From Protonemura montana (lineage: Eukaryota; Arthropoda; Insecta; Plecoptera; Nemouridae), in NCBI GenBank assembly GCA_947568835.1, contig OX387604.1, positions 28,134,851 through 28,198,850 on the forward strand: a stretch of 64,000 nucleotides of DNA, given 5' to 3'. The position numbers and the translations under genes are program-made. Position 1 is the stretch's first letter. Every line of letters begins with the position of its first letter. This document shows positions 19,227 to 30,049 of the stretch, in pieces. The notes under the pieces are model-generated. The model saw only the letters and a list, made by a program, of their open reading frames with translations. It had not been told where the DNA came from and did no database searches.

Positions 19227-20151
19227 GGGGAGGAGGGGTCTAGTTGTCTCAAAATCTACCTATGTGTGCATATCTTCTAGAAAAATAAAGTTAATCTTAT
19301 GTTATATTTTTTTTTATTGACTAATACACATTTAGTTATAATGTGATTTTTTTTGCGATTTATTAGACCGTCAGTTAAATTGCTGTCTCTTAGTTTACCT
19401 GAAAATGTTTGAGACTTTTAACCCCACGTGTGGGTCAAGTCGTCTCACACACTGAGTCTAGTTGTCTCAGTGAGAAATTTCGTCTTGTGATCATATAATT
19501 TATTTAATTAAAATCTGCATCAGTTACTTTGTGACAATACCGAGTCAATGTTCGATAATTTATGTCAAAATATTTTGCCATTTTTTCCTGCAACACAAAT
19601 TGAGCAGCGCGTAATATGACATCGGGTGCTACCAGCCCCCGATGAGTTTTTTTATTTATAAACTCGTTACAAACTCGTAATTGGCAAATTTTTGTAAATT
19701 GGTTCTGTCAAAAGTAAAAAACAATGAATTACTTCATAACAAACAAAATGAACTTATACTGAAAGCTACTTCTGGGGTTATGTCATTCTGTGACAACTAG
19801 ACCCATCATAGACTTTCAGCTTTACAGTTAAAATTAATATACTTATCGTGCATATATTCATCATATAAGAAATATAATAAACAGACAATATGTTTGCTTA
19901 AAAGAATATAAATATGCACATTCAATTAGATGGATACTTACTTAGCAGCAGAAAAGTTACTAACCACCTGTCAAAACAAACAATCTCTTCCAGGAGTGTG
20001 AATTATGCACCGAAACGAATGAAATTTTCAGAATAGTAAGATATTTAGACGTCGAAGCAGCCTAGATCAGTATTTTGCTTCTGGTAAATTTGGAGTCGAG
20101 ATTTTAACACTGAGACAACTAGACCCTGAGACTTTTAGACCCCTCCTCCCC
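19227..20151. mobile_element. TA-flanked MITE, 925 bp
   Basis: Terminal inverted repeats GGGGAGGAGGGGTCTA are flanked by TA on both sides (19225-19226, 20152-20153). GTCTAGTTGTCTCA recurs just inside both ends and in the middle (for example near 19457). No coding frame. TA target preference suggests a Tc1/mariner-like mobiliser, but none is present here. Confidence 0.8.
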
Positions 20152-20342
20152 TATTTATACACAATTTTGGTACACTTATTCAAGATTAAGTAATTAGATA
20201 ATCTATCCAGCAATGGCCATGGATCATACAATCATGGAACAAACACCGTATTTTATTAACACCTTGGCCAAATAAATGAAATTTAAGCTTATTTTTTAAG
20301 TTTAGTTGTTGTCATACTGCTGTATTTTCGGTTGTTTATTAC

Positions 20343-21266
20343 TAGAGATAGGACAGTAATGCAAAATAAAACCTCAAAACATGCAAGAACAAATGGCAAA
20401 ACATGCAAGACATGCAAAAACAAATGCCAAAACACGCAAAATGCACAATGGCTAACTAAAATCATTTCAATATTCAGCGGCGTTAATCGATGCTGCCTAT
20501 CTGATAAAATGTTTTTATATGAGGATAACGATCTTTCAACATCACACGACCTCACTGGGGCATATTTTAAATTACAAATTTGAGAGGGGGACAAACAATC
20601 TTCTCCAAAATCATATGCATGACTCCTGCCATAATTTTCTGCACTCCACACAAGAGCAGTAACTACATGCAGGTGCACTGCAGGTAAAACCCTGGGTTAA
20701 ATTTGGAAAGACCTACCCACTTCCCTTCCACATAAGACTCAACTTCTACAATAACAAAATTTCTCTAAATAGACAGATTTAAGGAGATAAGATAACATTT
20801 CATTCATAGAAGGGGTTGAGAGGGTTGGGAACTAGGTATTCCCAGGTAATTACCTATTCACCAGGAGCTATACTTGGAAAAAAAAAACCCCAACCCGCCC
20901 TCCTTCATAACGCCCATAACAAATAGATTTGAAAACCAAAAAATGTCATGCGTGTCATGAAGAGAAATAGGCCTAAGTGAAACTGTCCAAAACTATTTCA
21001 ATTTTGAAGATTGAAATTTTCAATGAGTTATCGATCATTTTTCTGTTGAATATTTACGGGGTAGCTTGAAATAATTTTTTGTACACATAATTTGAAAAAA
21101 CGAGAGAATATTCAGAAGATTTGGTAAAAAGGCCAAATATTCAAAACATGCAAAATAAAAACAGTATTTTTAGAACCAGGGAGTGTTGAAATGGATATAT
21201 CCACGTTTTTGCATGGGATTTAATGCATAAATCAAAACATGCAATTGCTTAACTATCCTATCTCTA
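20343..21266. mobile_element. hAT-derived non-autonomous element
   Basis: Ends TAGAGATAGGA ... TCCTATCTCTA are perfect 11-bp inverted repeats. Flanks TTTATTAC (20335-20342) and ATTATTAC (21269-21276) give a 7/8 match, offset by two bases. The minus strand keeps a hAT dimerisation remnant at about 20460-20590: LKYAPVRSCDVERSLSSYKN followed by ILSDRQHRL. Multiple AAACATGCAA words lie near both ends. Probably an internal-deletion derivative of an autonomous hAT. Confidence 0.7.
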
Positions 21267-21814
21267 TAATTATTACTACCGTCGAATAGTTATTCTATGC
21301 AGTGAAACGAAGAAAATATACAGTACTTATAGGTGCGGTGATTTATTTAAAAGCCCAAATATATTCTCATTTAGGCACGTTACCAAGGAGTTTTCGAATG
21401 CAATGATATCTGTATAATAAAAGCTCCGAAAACAAACAATATGAAGTGTTGCGAGATATGAATACACTGAGTTTGAAATATTCAATTAATATGGTTGTTC
21501 TTTGAAAAAATGCGCATGCTCTACGCGGTTATTTAGGTTGTGTAAAGATTTGCAAAGTTGGCGTTAAATTAGCACAGCCTGCATTGCAATGCCCAGCCTG
21601 GCCATCAGTTTCTTACTCAGTCGTACTTTTAAAAATTCTAAAACTCGTCGCATTTATCACCTCTAAACGCTACACATCAATCCCACTTAAAATAATCATA
21701 TATAGAGATCACTTCTTGTTTAAGAGACTTATTACTCAATATCATAGCGTATTATGCAGAAAACACAAAAAATGTAATCGTTTCCGGCTAAAAATGAATA
21801 CAACCCCTCAATCT

Positions 21815-21935
21815 CCGCTGTGCCTCGGTGGCGTAGGCGTTAGAGTGGGCGGTTAGTAAACTGTGACACCCTGGTTCGCAGACGACTGTATTGCATTTCT
21901 TTTTGTTTTTGTTTTATTTTCAAGTTTTGTGATTT
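21815..21935 (+). repeat. tRNA-like SINE head with T-rich tail
   Basis: TGGCGTAGGCG (21829-21839) fits an RNA polymerase III A box and GGTTCGCAGAC (21873-21883) a B box with one mismatch. The sequence between and around them can be read as a degenerate tRNA. A T-rich tail (TTTCTTTTTGTTTTTG) follows. No cloverleaf good enough for a working tRNA. Confidence 0.5.
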
Positions 21936-21983
21936 TAATATCACATATGTTATATGTATACAGTTTCGGATTTTTTATTTATA

Positions 21984-22022
21984 TTTGCATCGTTCGCTAA
22001 GTACCTCAGCGGACGATGCAAA
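21984..22022. repeat. 15-bp inverted repeat (hairpin)
   Basis: TTTGCATCGTTCGCT and AGCGGACGATGCAAA pair with one G-T wobble around a 9-base loop. Confidence 0.75.
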
Positions 22023-22129
22023 GTATGGGTATATCGGCCGCATCTCGATGGCGATGATAAAATATCAAAATTACGACTTGTGCAATGTAAGCTCGTGTCG
22101 TAGTTGATACTGATCATATTAACAACATA

Positions 22130-22295
22130 CGGAGCTAGAGCGGGCGCTTCATGGGCTAGCAGACTGGGGCCCAGGACTGGCCAATGTGACTATTTTAGAC
22201 GGTGCCAGAGCGGGCACTCAGCTCGAGCCCAGTAGGGGCCCGTCCGTCTGGCCCAGGTATGGCCCAAGCGGGCGGCTGGTTTTGTGTTTGCTGGG
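22130..22295. repeat. Inner right terminal inverted repeat of the EnSpm-like element
   Basis: Inverted copy of 12837-13002 ending GTGTTTGCTGGG at 22295. It is followed by ATATATAATA, not by host LINE sequence. Confidence 0.9.
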
Positions 22296-22648
22296 ATATA
22301 TAATATCATGTGGTCAATTTATTTATTGCACGGGCTAGAGACGGGCGCTGATAGGCTAGCCCAGCAGCGCCCAGCCACGGCCCGGCTTGCCCCCATCTCC
22401 AGCCCGTGCATGGGCTCGGCATGGGCTCCGCTGGGTTAGCCCGCGTCGTGCCCGTCTGGACCCCGCGCGGGCCTCACTGGGGCCAACGTGGGCTAGCCCG
22501 TGTGTCTAGCCCAGCCAGCGCCCGCCTGGCGCCCATGTGGGGCCCACTTGGGTCAGCCCGCTCGAACCCAACTGCCCAGCCTAGCCAGGCTTGCCCGCTA
22601 GCGCCCGCTCGGGCCCAATCTAGCGCCCACACGCCTGTGTTTGCTGGG
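22296..22648. repeat. Outer right end of the EnSpm-like element, GC-rich
   Basis: An AT-rich start is followed by about 300 bp dense in GCCCG/GGGCC/CCAGC words, ending GCCTGTGTTTGCTGGG. It shares only about the last 13 bp with the other termini. Confidence 0.75.
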
Positions 22649-22650
22649 TA

Positions 22651-23440
22651 GTCTGTGCCTTTTTTATTTCGCACCTTGCATTTTTCTGAAATGCTTTGTA
22701 GGTTGCATGATAAATCTTTATAAAAGATACTCCACAATTATACCATCGTTGAAATGCGCGATCCCTATCATAGCACAATGACATTAATTCTTTTGTCATC
22801 CAGGGTTTTTGAACCCTTTTTGAGTTTTTTACCGAACTTGCACAAGCTTTTGAGCTTTCATAACAATTTTTAAATTCAGATACCATTGAGTCATACAACT
22901 CTTGACTATCATTGATTTCCTCCAGCTTTTCCCATTGACCTCTGTTTAACGCTTCTTTTAGCTGCCCTTCGTGTAATATTAGAATTTTCCGAGATTCAGG
23001 CTCGCTATTCACGTCCTGTTGAGAATTCTTGTTTAACAAAATATCTACACCAGTCAAATAGTGGTCTGACAGCTTCATTTTAACAATACAAGAATTAATA
23101 TTTAAGGACTTACATCTCACTAAAATATGGTCGATACATGACGACGTCAACTTTCCATCTACAATCTCTTCCCTAGTGGGCTGTATTATACAGTTTGAGA
23201 AACCATTTGTAGCAGTAGCACGTTCATAATTTTGCACATACAAATCATTCTCTTTGAGGGTATCCAGGTTCATGTCACCAGCCACAAGATACTTCCATCG
23301 CCCCTATCTAGCATATATTTTTCTATCTCTTTGATAAACAACATTTTGTGCATGTGTGGCGGTCTATAGACTGCTAAAATGCCAATTTTAAATGGTGATT
23401 CATTTGGTTTACAGATATTTAAAGTACAATTCAATCCTTA
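22651..23440 (-). mobile_element. LINE B, endonuclease part
   Basis: The minus frame reads IGILAVYRPPHMHK, GDMNLDTLKENDLYV (catalytic Asp/Asn), SSCIDHILVRC and VKMKLSDHYLTGVDI, then the linker RAFQRWYNCGVSFIKIYHAT and KKAQT at the transposon junction. A stop lies near 23435. The N-terminal third of the endonuclease is not recognisable, so the 5' boundary is uncertain. Confidence 0.8.
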
Positions 23441-23814
23441 TAAATTTTCAAAATTTTTTTCGTGTACAACATCCACAAGTATGTCAGATTGTACGTACAT
23501 GTCCAACAGCTGTTGCCAATTGAGATTCTTTTGTTCGTTGCTGATTGCAGCTCGGACAAGTAAATGGTTTACGCACAATTTCTCTACGACATTACTGATG
23601 GTAACGTTCATAGCGCAGCAGCTTCGTGCCGGTCACAAATGTTGAAGTTGATATTTCGTACGGCGGAGGATTTAAATTTTGGTACCAGTGCATTTCGAGA
23701 GCCAGCTGCATCGAAAACCCTATATGTGTATGTATTTTATTTTTCTGTGCGGCTATGGTGATAAAGAATTGACATCTTAGACGGAAACTAGTCGGTGCAG
23801 ACTCACGGCGGGTT

Positions 23815-24349
23815 ATGAACGGAAGTTCAGTACTGAACGAAAAGAGCGATTGTGGAATTGTTCACCTCAACCGGGAGACACTGACGCCATCTGAAGCCTC
23901 TTCTGCCGTGCTCCTGAGACCTGATCTAAATAATTCTCGACTATTGTCCAAATTGCCTCCAAACTACCAGAAATCGAAATCTGAATTTAAAAAAAATAAA
24001 TTTTACATGAATACTTTCGACGCAGATGATTTTTAAATTGATTGGACAGAGCCAAGCACGACAAAGCAAACAAATGCACAAGCATTTAATCCTAATGAAC
24101 GATCCTCGATTACACATTACACATTACGACCATTACACAGCAATTCTGCATTTTGTTCCTTGAGAAATATTGAACTAGAAAAATCTATTGAAAATCTAAA
24201 GGACTTATTAATTCCATGGTAAGACCCAATGTTGCTGTAGTATTTTCGTTTGTTTTCATTTACACAAGCTACCGAAAATTATGGGAGGTTTCGATGCATT
24301 GTAGAAAGAGTACACCAAATTGATGTTTGTGTTTCCAGGCGTTAAAGAG
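23815..24349 (+). pseudogene. Unrecognised exon-like reading frame with one in-frame stop
   Basis: ATG at 23815 opens 73 codons (MNGSSVLNEKSDCGIVHLN ... FDADDF), then one TAA. The same frame continues with coding-like composition (IDWTEPSTTKQTNAQAFNPN) to a donor-like ATG|GTAAGA near 24220. An acceptor-like TTTCCAG ends near 24340 and is followed by codons ending in TAA. I do not recognise the protein: Ser/Asn/Leu-rich, no domain. Could be a decayed host exon or chance. Confidence 0.3.
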
Positions 24350-25980
24350 AAACTCTAAGTAATAAGCAATTAATTTACATCTTTTACAACAGTTACAATT
24401 TACAACAGTAGCACGTCACGTAGACTCGAGTTTTTCAGGCTGGCAGTTGAAATTAACTACGGCGAAGAGTTTTTAAGCTCAATGTTATTTATTTCATAAT
24501 TTCAAAGTCAGTCGTCAGCTAAAACTCCCGATTCACTTTCCCTTTGTACCCGGAAAAAGGTGTTTTCATGCCGCCTCATATCAATAATCACAAGACGATC
24601 TGGCGCGTTCTACCGGCGAGGACCACACCGGCCAGGACCAACTAAGACACTTGCTTTTGAGCAATTGCTGACTCAGGTAAAACCATCGGCTGTGCCTATT
24701 GGAGCCCATTGCTTGGCAACTGGACTGCTAACTTCGCCGAGTCGCCGATGAGGGGCCAGTTCATTGTGACTAGGAAGATGCGACAATGGACCACACGGAA
24801 AAATACACGGAAGTTTACACAGATAATATAGATTGAAGTTTTTAAGGTTTTACTTTTTATAAAAGCTGAAGGCCGTGACCAACACATCGCGCTCGACCCC
24901 AAGGGGGTCGGCCAGTATCGTGACCTCTCGAGTTAGGTCGATGGTAGAGATGGTCCGGCGTGGCAGCCCGCATAGCGTGTCTTGTCGTATTTATCGCCAC
25001 TTTATTGCGGGGCTGTGAAATTATCACAAAAATGGCATCAAACCAACAAGATCATAGATTGTCAGGACGACACTGTTCAGACGTCACATCGTTCTAAAAC
25101 ACGCGTTACGCCTTGCCGCGAAAACAATTCCACCGGGTCATCTACCTGGCAAGGTGACATATATTTTTTTCTTTGGCCCGTAATTCATTGCCCTCTGGGT
25201 TTAAGATAACTTCCACTGGATTTCTTTTGCTGAAAGATTGAGCAAGTTTCTCATGTGGTAATTTTCAGCAGGGGCAGCGAAGATGAACAGAATGTCTACA
25301 GTGGAGATGAACCGAATGTCTTCGGTTGGAGAACCGAAGCAGCGTCTTGACAGAGCTTATACTTCCAGTGATTTTTTCAGTCGGTTGGTCCTCTGGTGAA
25401 AAAGAACAAGACTCCACTTTGCACATCTTTGGTGTCTCTCTGCGTTTATTTAGTGAATGGCTTGTGTGATTCACGGACAACATTGTGTGAGGCGTCTCGT
25501 AATCTATGTAACCGATGTAACCTGGGAGCCAGCGGAGTTCCACGAGAAACTACTTTTGATTTTGAACGGGAATAATCCAGCTAAAGGTTGGTTAAATAAG
25601 CACATAATTAAAGAAACTGAATGTCGTGCAGATCGCAAAAGCTTGTAATAAGTTGGAGAAGTCGCGCTTGAACTTTTAAGTTGTTAGCTGAATTTCTTTG
25701 GCTCGCCGAAAGGAGCCGCCATATTTTTGTTATCCAGCGAAACGTGTCAAGAATCGTGACAAATGAAAGATCTATACAATGCTTAAACATTTAGCCAGCG
25801 CGTCGGAAGATCTTTTGTATTATCTCACTCTTTTCGTAAATATTATTTAATCTTAGGGTTATTCCTCCTAACGCCGGTCACCTGTTGCATTTGGCCAGTT
25901 CAATGAGAAGTATGCAGTGGAATCTCCCCGGCCTCTGAGAGCTAGGCCTACGCTCGAGCACGGAGAGTTTAGTCGCCTGG
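24350..25980. other. No supported gene
   Basis: Mixed composition and only short frames. I see no domain, RNA gene or terminal repeats. Confidence 0.4.
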
Positions 25981-25988
25981 CGGTCGCC

Positions 25989-26026
25989 TATATAAAGCGG
26001 CGTGGCGATCAGGCCGTCGCTCAGTA
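25989..26026 (+). promoter_or_regulatory. Candidate core promoter (TATA box and initiator)
   Basis: TATATAAAG at 25989-25997 is followed by TCAGTA at 26021-26026. Placing the start at the A (26023) puts TATAAA about 32 bases upstream, the expected spacing, and TCAGT is an arthropod-type initiator. GC-rich sequence follows. No transcript was identified; it could also be part of an unrecognised LTR. Confidence 0.4.
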
Positions 26027-26089
26027 TTTCCAAGTCGCTCGAGGAGGAAGGGTCTGGTCGCTGTTACCGGGCCTCGGTTGGCCGCGCCG

Positions 26090-26960
26090 GGCAAGGTGAT
26101 CTTGTTGGCTGCGACTACAACTGATTATATTGTGTTGCATTGTCTTGGCACTTCGATCGAACTGTTTTCAATATTTCCATTTAATTACATCCCATCAATA
26201 TTCTGATTTGTCGCATGTTTGTTTTATATTACGATGATATATAACATTTAGTGTCTTCAAAAGGTTTGCGACGCACGTCATTATTTCCGTGCACCTGATT
26301 GGCAGTTACCAACGGGTGCCTTCTGTGTTCAAAGGTTTAAAGTATAGTCGTCGTATGTTTTGTTAGTGGCTTCATAGAGTTGTCAAACTGCGTTGTTCTT
26401 CAACTGTCACGCGTTGCGACTTTCCAAGAAAACTTCCAGCTGGTTAACAAACTGGCTGATTGAAAAACATCGTTTCTGATGAGACTGGCTATTTTTTTAT
26501 CTGATTTTGTTTCTTTTTTTATTGTTTCTCTGGTGGTTTCATGCAAAATCTTTGTAGAGATATTCTTAACCTTCATCACTAGAAAACAGCTTTAACAACA
26601 AAGACAACGACTTGTTTGTGGATTTGATCAAAGCTCTAGTGTTGGTCGTTTGTTAAAGGAGGCAAGGTGGTCCTGTTGACCGTGAGTTTGAAAAGAACTT
26701 TACTGTGTTGTGTATTCTTAGCACTTTGTTAACTTTTATACCATGCATCGTTTTGTGATACTTTGGTATAGAACATTAAGTGCCATCATTCTTCGATATG
26801 TTTGCGATGCACGACATTATTTCCGTGCACCTGATTGGCAACGGGTGCCTTCTGTGTTCAAAAGTATAGAGTATAGTTTGTTTTTTAGTAGCTAATATAT
26901 TGAGTAGTCAAATTGCTTTGCACTTCAACTGTCTCACGCGTTACGACTTGGGATTACTAC
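26090..26960 (+). repeat. Diverged tandem duplication, ~570 bp period
   Basis: 26090-26430 and 26660-26960 share, in order, GGCAAGGTG, a TTGCGA-GCACG block, CATTATTTCCGTGCACCTGA, ACGGGTGCCTTCTGTGTTCA, AGTATAG and CTTCAACTGTC. The rest is diverged. No frame is preserved. Confidence 0.7.
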
Positions 26961-27661
26961 AATATGCCAACACGCTGCTGTCCATCATACAGGTTTAAAA
27001 CCTCACAAATGTTTCATTTTGATGGCGAGAATTAATGGCGATTCGTAGTAGATTCACAACTTAAACCTTAATTACTGAAAAACAAAAGAACCTACACAGC
27101 ACACGTTCTTTAATGCTGTGATACGGGACCAGGACTGCGTTATGTGAGATAAAAGACGAACAACGGCTGGAAGTGAATTATTAACAAGTGTTTATGTTAA
27201 GAAGTGTATTATTGCCTCTGGTCGCCATGTTGCTTGATGCCTGCTTGTTATTTTCTGATCAACATTAATTCTGCTTCTGACGGAACTTAGCTAAGGTGGA
27301 CCTGTAAACCTGGCATGATGTTAAAACGATTTTCAACTGTCACATCTACTACCAGTCTAAATTCAGTTAAGTGGCGTATTGGGGGACTTAAAATGGCTTC
27401 TAATTCGAAGATCTACCAGTTTAAGCTTGTCGCCGCTTGGAAAGTCACGGAACCTTTTGGTTTGGCAGTTGCTAGGCCTCCTGATTTCTTCGTTGCTTTC
27501 ACTGGCTGCCATAGAGCGCACTTACAAGTGTTGTCATGATACCTGAGACCGCGCCAGCTCCGGCAGGTCACTGCTTTGTTTTCTTTCTACTACTGTTGCC
27601 TGTTTTATTTCCACTGTCAACAAGCACAGTGCAACAGTGTACAGTGGTTGCCTTCCTGTAC

Positions 27662-27875
27662 ACTTCCAGGTCTCAGACTTTGCCAGGTTTCTTATCTCCT
27701 TGTTTGCTTTGCAAGCATCAAAGAACTTGTGTAGTTTCTTTGTTTATTTTTGTTGGTGCCTACCAGCATGCAACAAAACTCTCCTCGCAACAAAAGTGTC
27801 ACGGTTTCAGCAGCTTCTCAATTTGTCGGAAAAGTATTGGCTAAAAACGGGAAGGACAGTCTTGTTTCTTCTGAT
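27662..27875 (+). repeat. 214-bp direct repeat, copy I
   Basis: Ungapped match to 29414-29627 with about four mismatches. Includes an ATG (27769) opening MQQNSPRNKSVTVSAASQ in plus frame, Ser-rich, which ends at EFD-stop in copy I. Confidence 0.85.
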
Positions 27876-28266
27876 TCTTCTGAATTCGACTAAGAGATCT
27901 AAAGCTGGCTGGCAAGGTAATATTTTGACAGCTTTTAAATGGGATCAGACAGCTTCATGATCGTAGAAACTTACTTTTTTTAAGTGTAAAAAGTCATTTT
28001 TCGGCTTATTAATATGTTTTCCGTAGGATTTTGAACACGCATTTAATAAGTTTTGCTCTCTAAGAAATATTTCAGGGAATCGCAAATATTATTTTGTAAG
28101 TTGCTTACATCAATAACACTTGACTGAGCCGGATGACTGGTTTTGATTCCGTCTCATCCGGAATGCCCGTCCGTGCGACGGCTACGGCTCGCAGCGCGCT
28201 GATCAGTTTCTTCGATGAGATTGTTGAGACTGTTCCATAAATGAACTAGTCTGTTTAAAGCTCCAA

Positions 28267-28449
28267 TCAGTGATGGTCTCCAGGTCTTGGCGGCACATTC
28301 GCCACCTTAGGGTCAAGATTTACGCAGGGCTTGCACAGTACCTGAAAATTTCCGTAATCCGAGAAACTGGCCAGTACACTATCCTCGTTGATCATCTGTG
28401 ATGAAGCAGCCACCCTGTAACAACTCCCGTCCAGGTGAATCGCAGCCAT
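28267..28449 (-). other. Tudor-domain-like segment, copy I
   Basis: The minus frame reads MAAIHLDGSCYRVAASSQ followed by INEDSVLASFSDYGNFQVL. The order (A-x-x-x-x-D-G-x-x-Y-R ... V-L-A-x-F-x-D-Y-G-N) is that of a Tudor core, with DYGN the hallmark. A splice-donor-like CAG|GTACTG follows FQ. The fragment is short and no partner exon was found; it could be a piece of a TDRD-like gene or a pseudogene. Relation to copy II (30050-30235) shows it has been duplicated. Confidence 0.45.
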
Positions 28450-29413
28450 TTCCTGCCGAGGTGCGGCCTCTGTTCCTGTTCAGCATTCGTCTCTTCAAGT
28501 TTGAACAATATTTTACAAGGCTAAGTCGCTTGTCCACGGCTGAACAATTATGTTTGTTTAAAACAGTGTGGGCTTAAATTCAAAGTTTCAGCTTCACTAC
28601 CATTAAAACTCCAGCATGTCAAGGATATGTTCAATCTTTAATCGATGTTCTTTCCAAAAATGTCGGGTTGAAATGTCGGTAACCGACGGGGCGGCAATCT
28701 TTGCTTCCAGTCTAGAACTTGCTTCGCTAAGAATAAAATTGTTCTCAGCCGGTGGCACAGCCCGTTGGCGCAGGCACGGACATGTTTGTAGGAGGCGTAG
28801 TCTGCTACTTGTTTCAGTCAAGCTAGTCGGTCTATCTGCAAACAACGACGAGTTATTACAGTAGCTTCGTGACGGATCATTTAATAGAGCAACTTAACAA
28901 GACAGCAACAATTTTATCTTTGCTCTCAAACTTGTTATTTGTTTGATGCCCAGACTGCATTTGAATTATTATCTCGCTGTTTTTTGGCAAGATCGACACC
29001 CTGTCATAAATTTCGGCGTCATTTTTCTCTTAAGTATTTGTGGGTACTAAAGATGTTGACAAGCACATCATTCTGGTAGCAGACTTGGTTTATCTTGGCT
29101 CGACAGATGCCCGAGTTAAACATTCCATTCTAAGAGCATGTCCGGCACATTGCAGATATTGCCCTCTCGCTGATTGGGCCAATTCTGATTGGGACCAGCC
29201 TATGCAATGCCAAAACTGAAATAATATGAAAATATTATTTTTATTATTGTAAAGAGTGTTTTCTAAAGTAGTCAATTGGCAACACGGCTTCGAGGAAACT
29301 TATCATGTTTATGTTCCACGTGGCAAACACCAAAGAATTTGTTTAGTTGAGATGTTTCCTTGGGTCTTTTATTCAGACTCATGACTGCTGTCGCCTGACT
29401 AAAGTCCGTACTG

Positions 29414-29627
29414 ACTTCCAGGTCTCAGACTTTGCCAGGTTTCTTATCTCCTTGTTTCCTTTGCAAGCATCAAAGAACTTGTTTAGTTTCTTTGTTTATC
29501 TTTGTTGGTGCCTACCAGCATGCAACAAAACTCTCCTCGCAACAAAAGTGTCACGGTTTCAGCAGCTTCTCAATGTGTCGGAAAAGTATTGGCTAAAAAC
29601 GGGAAGGACAGTCTTGTTTCTTCTGAT
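29414..29627 (+). repeat. 214-bp direct repeat, copy II
   Basis: About 98 % identical to 27662-27875, 1,752 bp downstream. The MQQNSPRNKSVTVSAASQ frame continues into unrelated sequence after SSD. Confidence 0.85.
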
Positions 29628-30049
29628 CTTTTCTTGTTGCCAAGAAAAGCGTGCAATCATACTATTCCCAGACGTTCCCTTTTTCTTGGCGTTCGTTTTT
29701 TCTTTTTCGAGCACTCTTCTGCCCCCGCTTAATGCGTGATACAATAGATTTTTTAATAATTTTGTTGATATTGCCTATTATTGAAATAAATGTCCCCAAG
29801 CACCTTGGCAATCATGAAAGTTGCTCTGCTTCCTCGATGGTCAGATTGGGTGTGTTGAAAGTGTTCACAGCTCAACGCAGCCTTCATCAGTTTGCCTGGC
29901 TAGGCATTTCAAGCGTTTAAGAGCGTTTAAAAGGCGTTATAAGGCGTGAAAACTAGATGTCGATAGTGAATGATGGTGCATAATTCGGCTCTCCTTTTGT
30001 CGCTTTGTCCGCCCTTTCCTCTTTACTCGGTGTATTCAGCTCGTATCCT

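Larger units (their letters stand above)
12837..22648 (-). mobile_element. EnSpm/CACTA-like DNA transposon, ~9.8 kb, TA target duplication
   Basis: Both outer ends are CCCAGCAAACACA (12837 inward; 22648 inward on the other strand) and are flanked by TA (12835-12836, 22649-22650). Removing the element and one TA restores the LINE B frame exactly. The left 166 bp recurs as an inverted copy at 22130-22295, so there are two right ends. On the minus strand it carries a Tnp2-type transposase gene and a DUF4806-type gene. Within it are a 43-bp minisatellite, a MITE, a hAT derivative, a tRNA-like SINE and a composite insertion. Superfamily placement rests on the transposase; a 2-bp duplication fits the CACTA/Mirage group. 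Confidence 0.8.

Noticed and set aside
21815..21890. Functional tRNA gene
   Set aside because: A and B boxes are recognisable, but the arms do not form a good cloverleaf and a T-rich SINE-like tail follows.
22406..22651. 81-codon plus frame and overlapping minus frame in GC-rich DNA
   Set aside because: Lies in the terminal region of the EnSpm-like element; only the LINE B part of the minus frame has homology-type motifs.
27315..27960. 74-, 102- and 107-codon plus frames
   Set aside because: Overlapping alternatives without recognisable motifs; frame choice arbitrary.
29347..29739. 130-codon plus frame, hydrophobic
   Set aside because: Mostly the 214-bp repeat read in a second frame followed by unrelated T-rich DNA; no support for coding.
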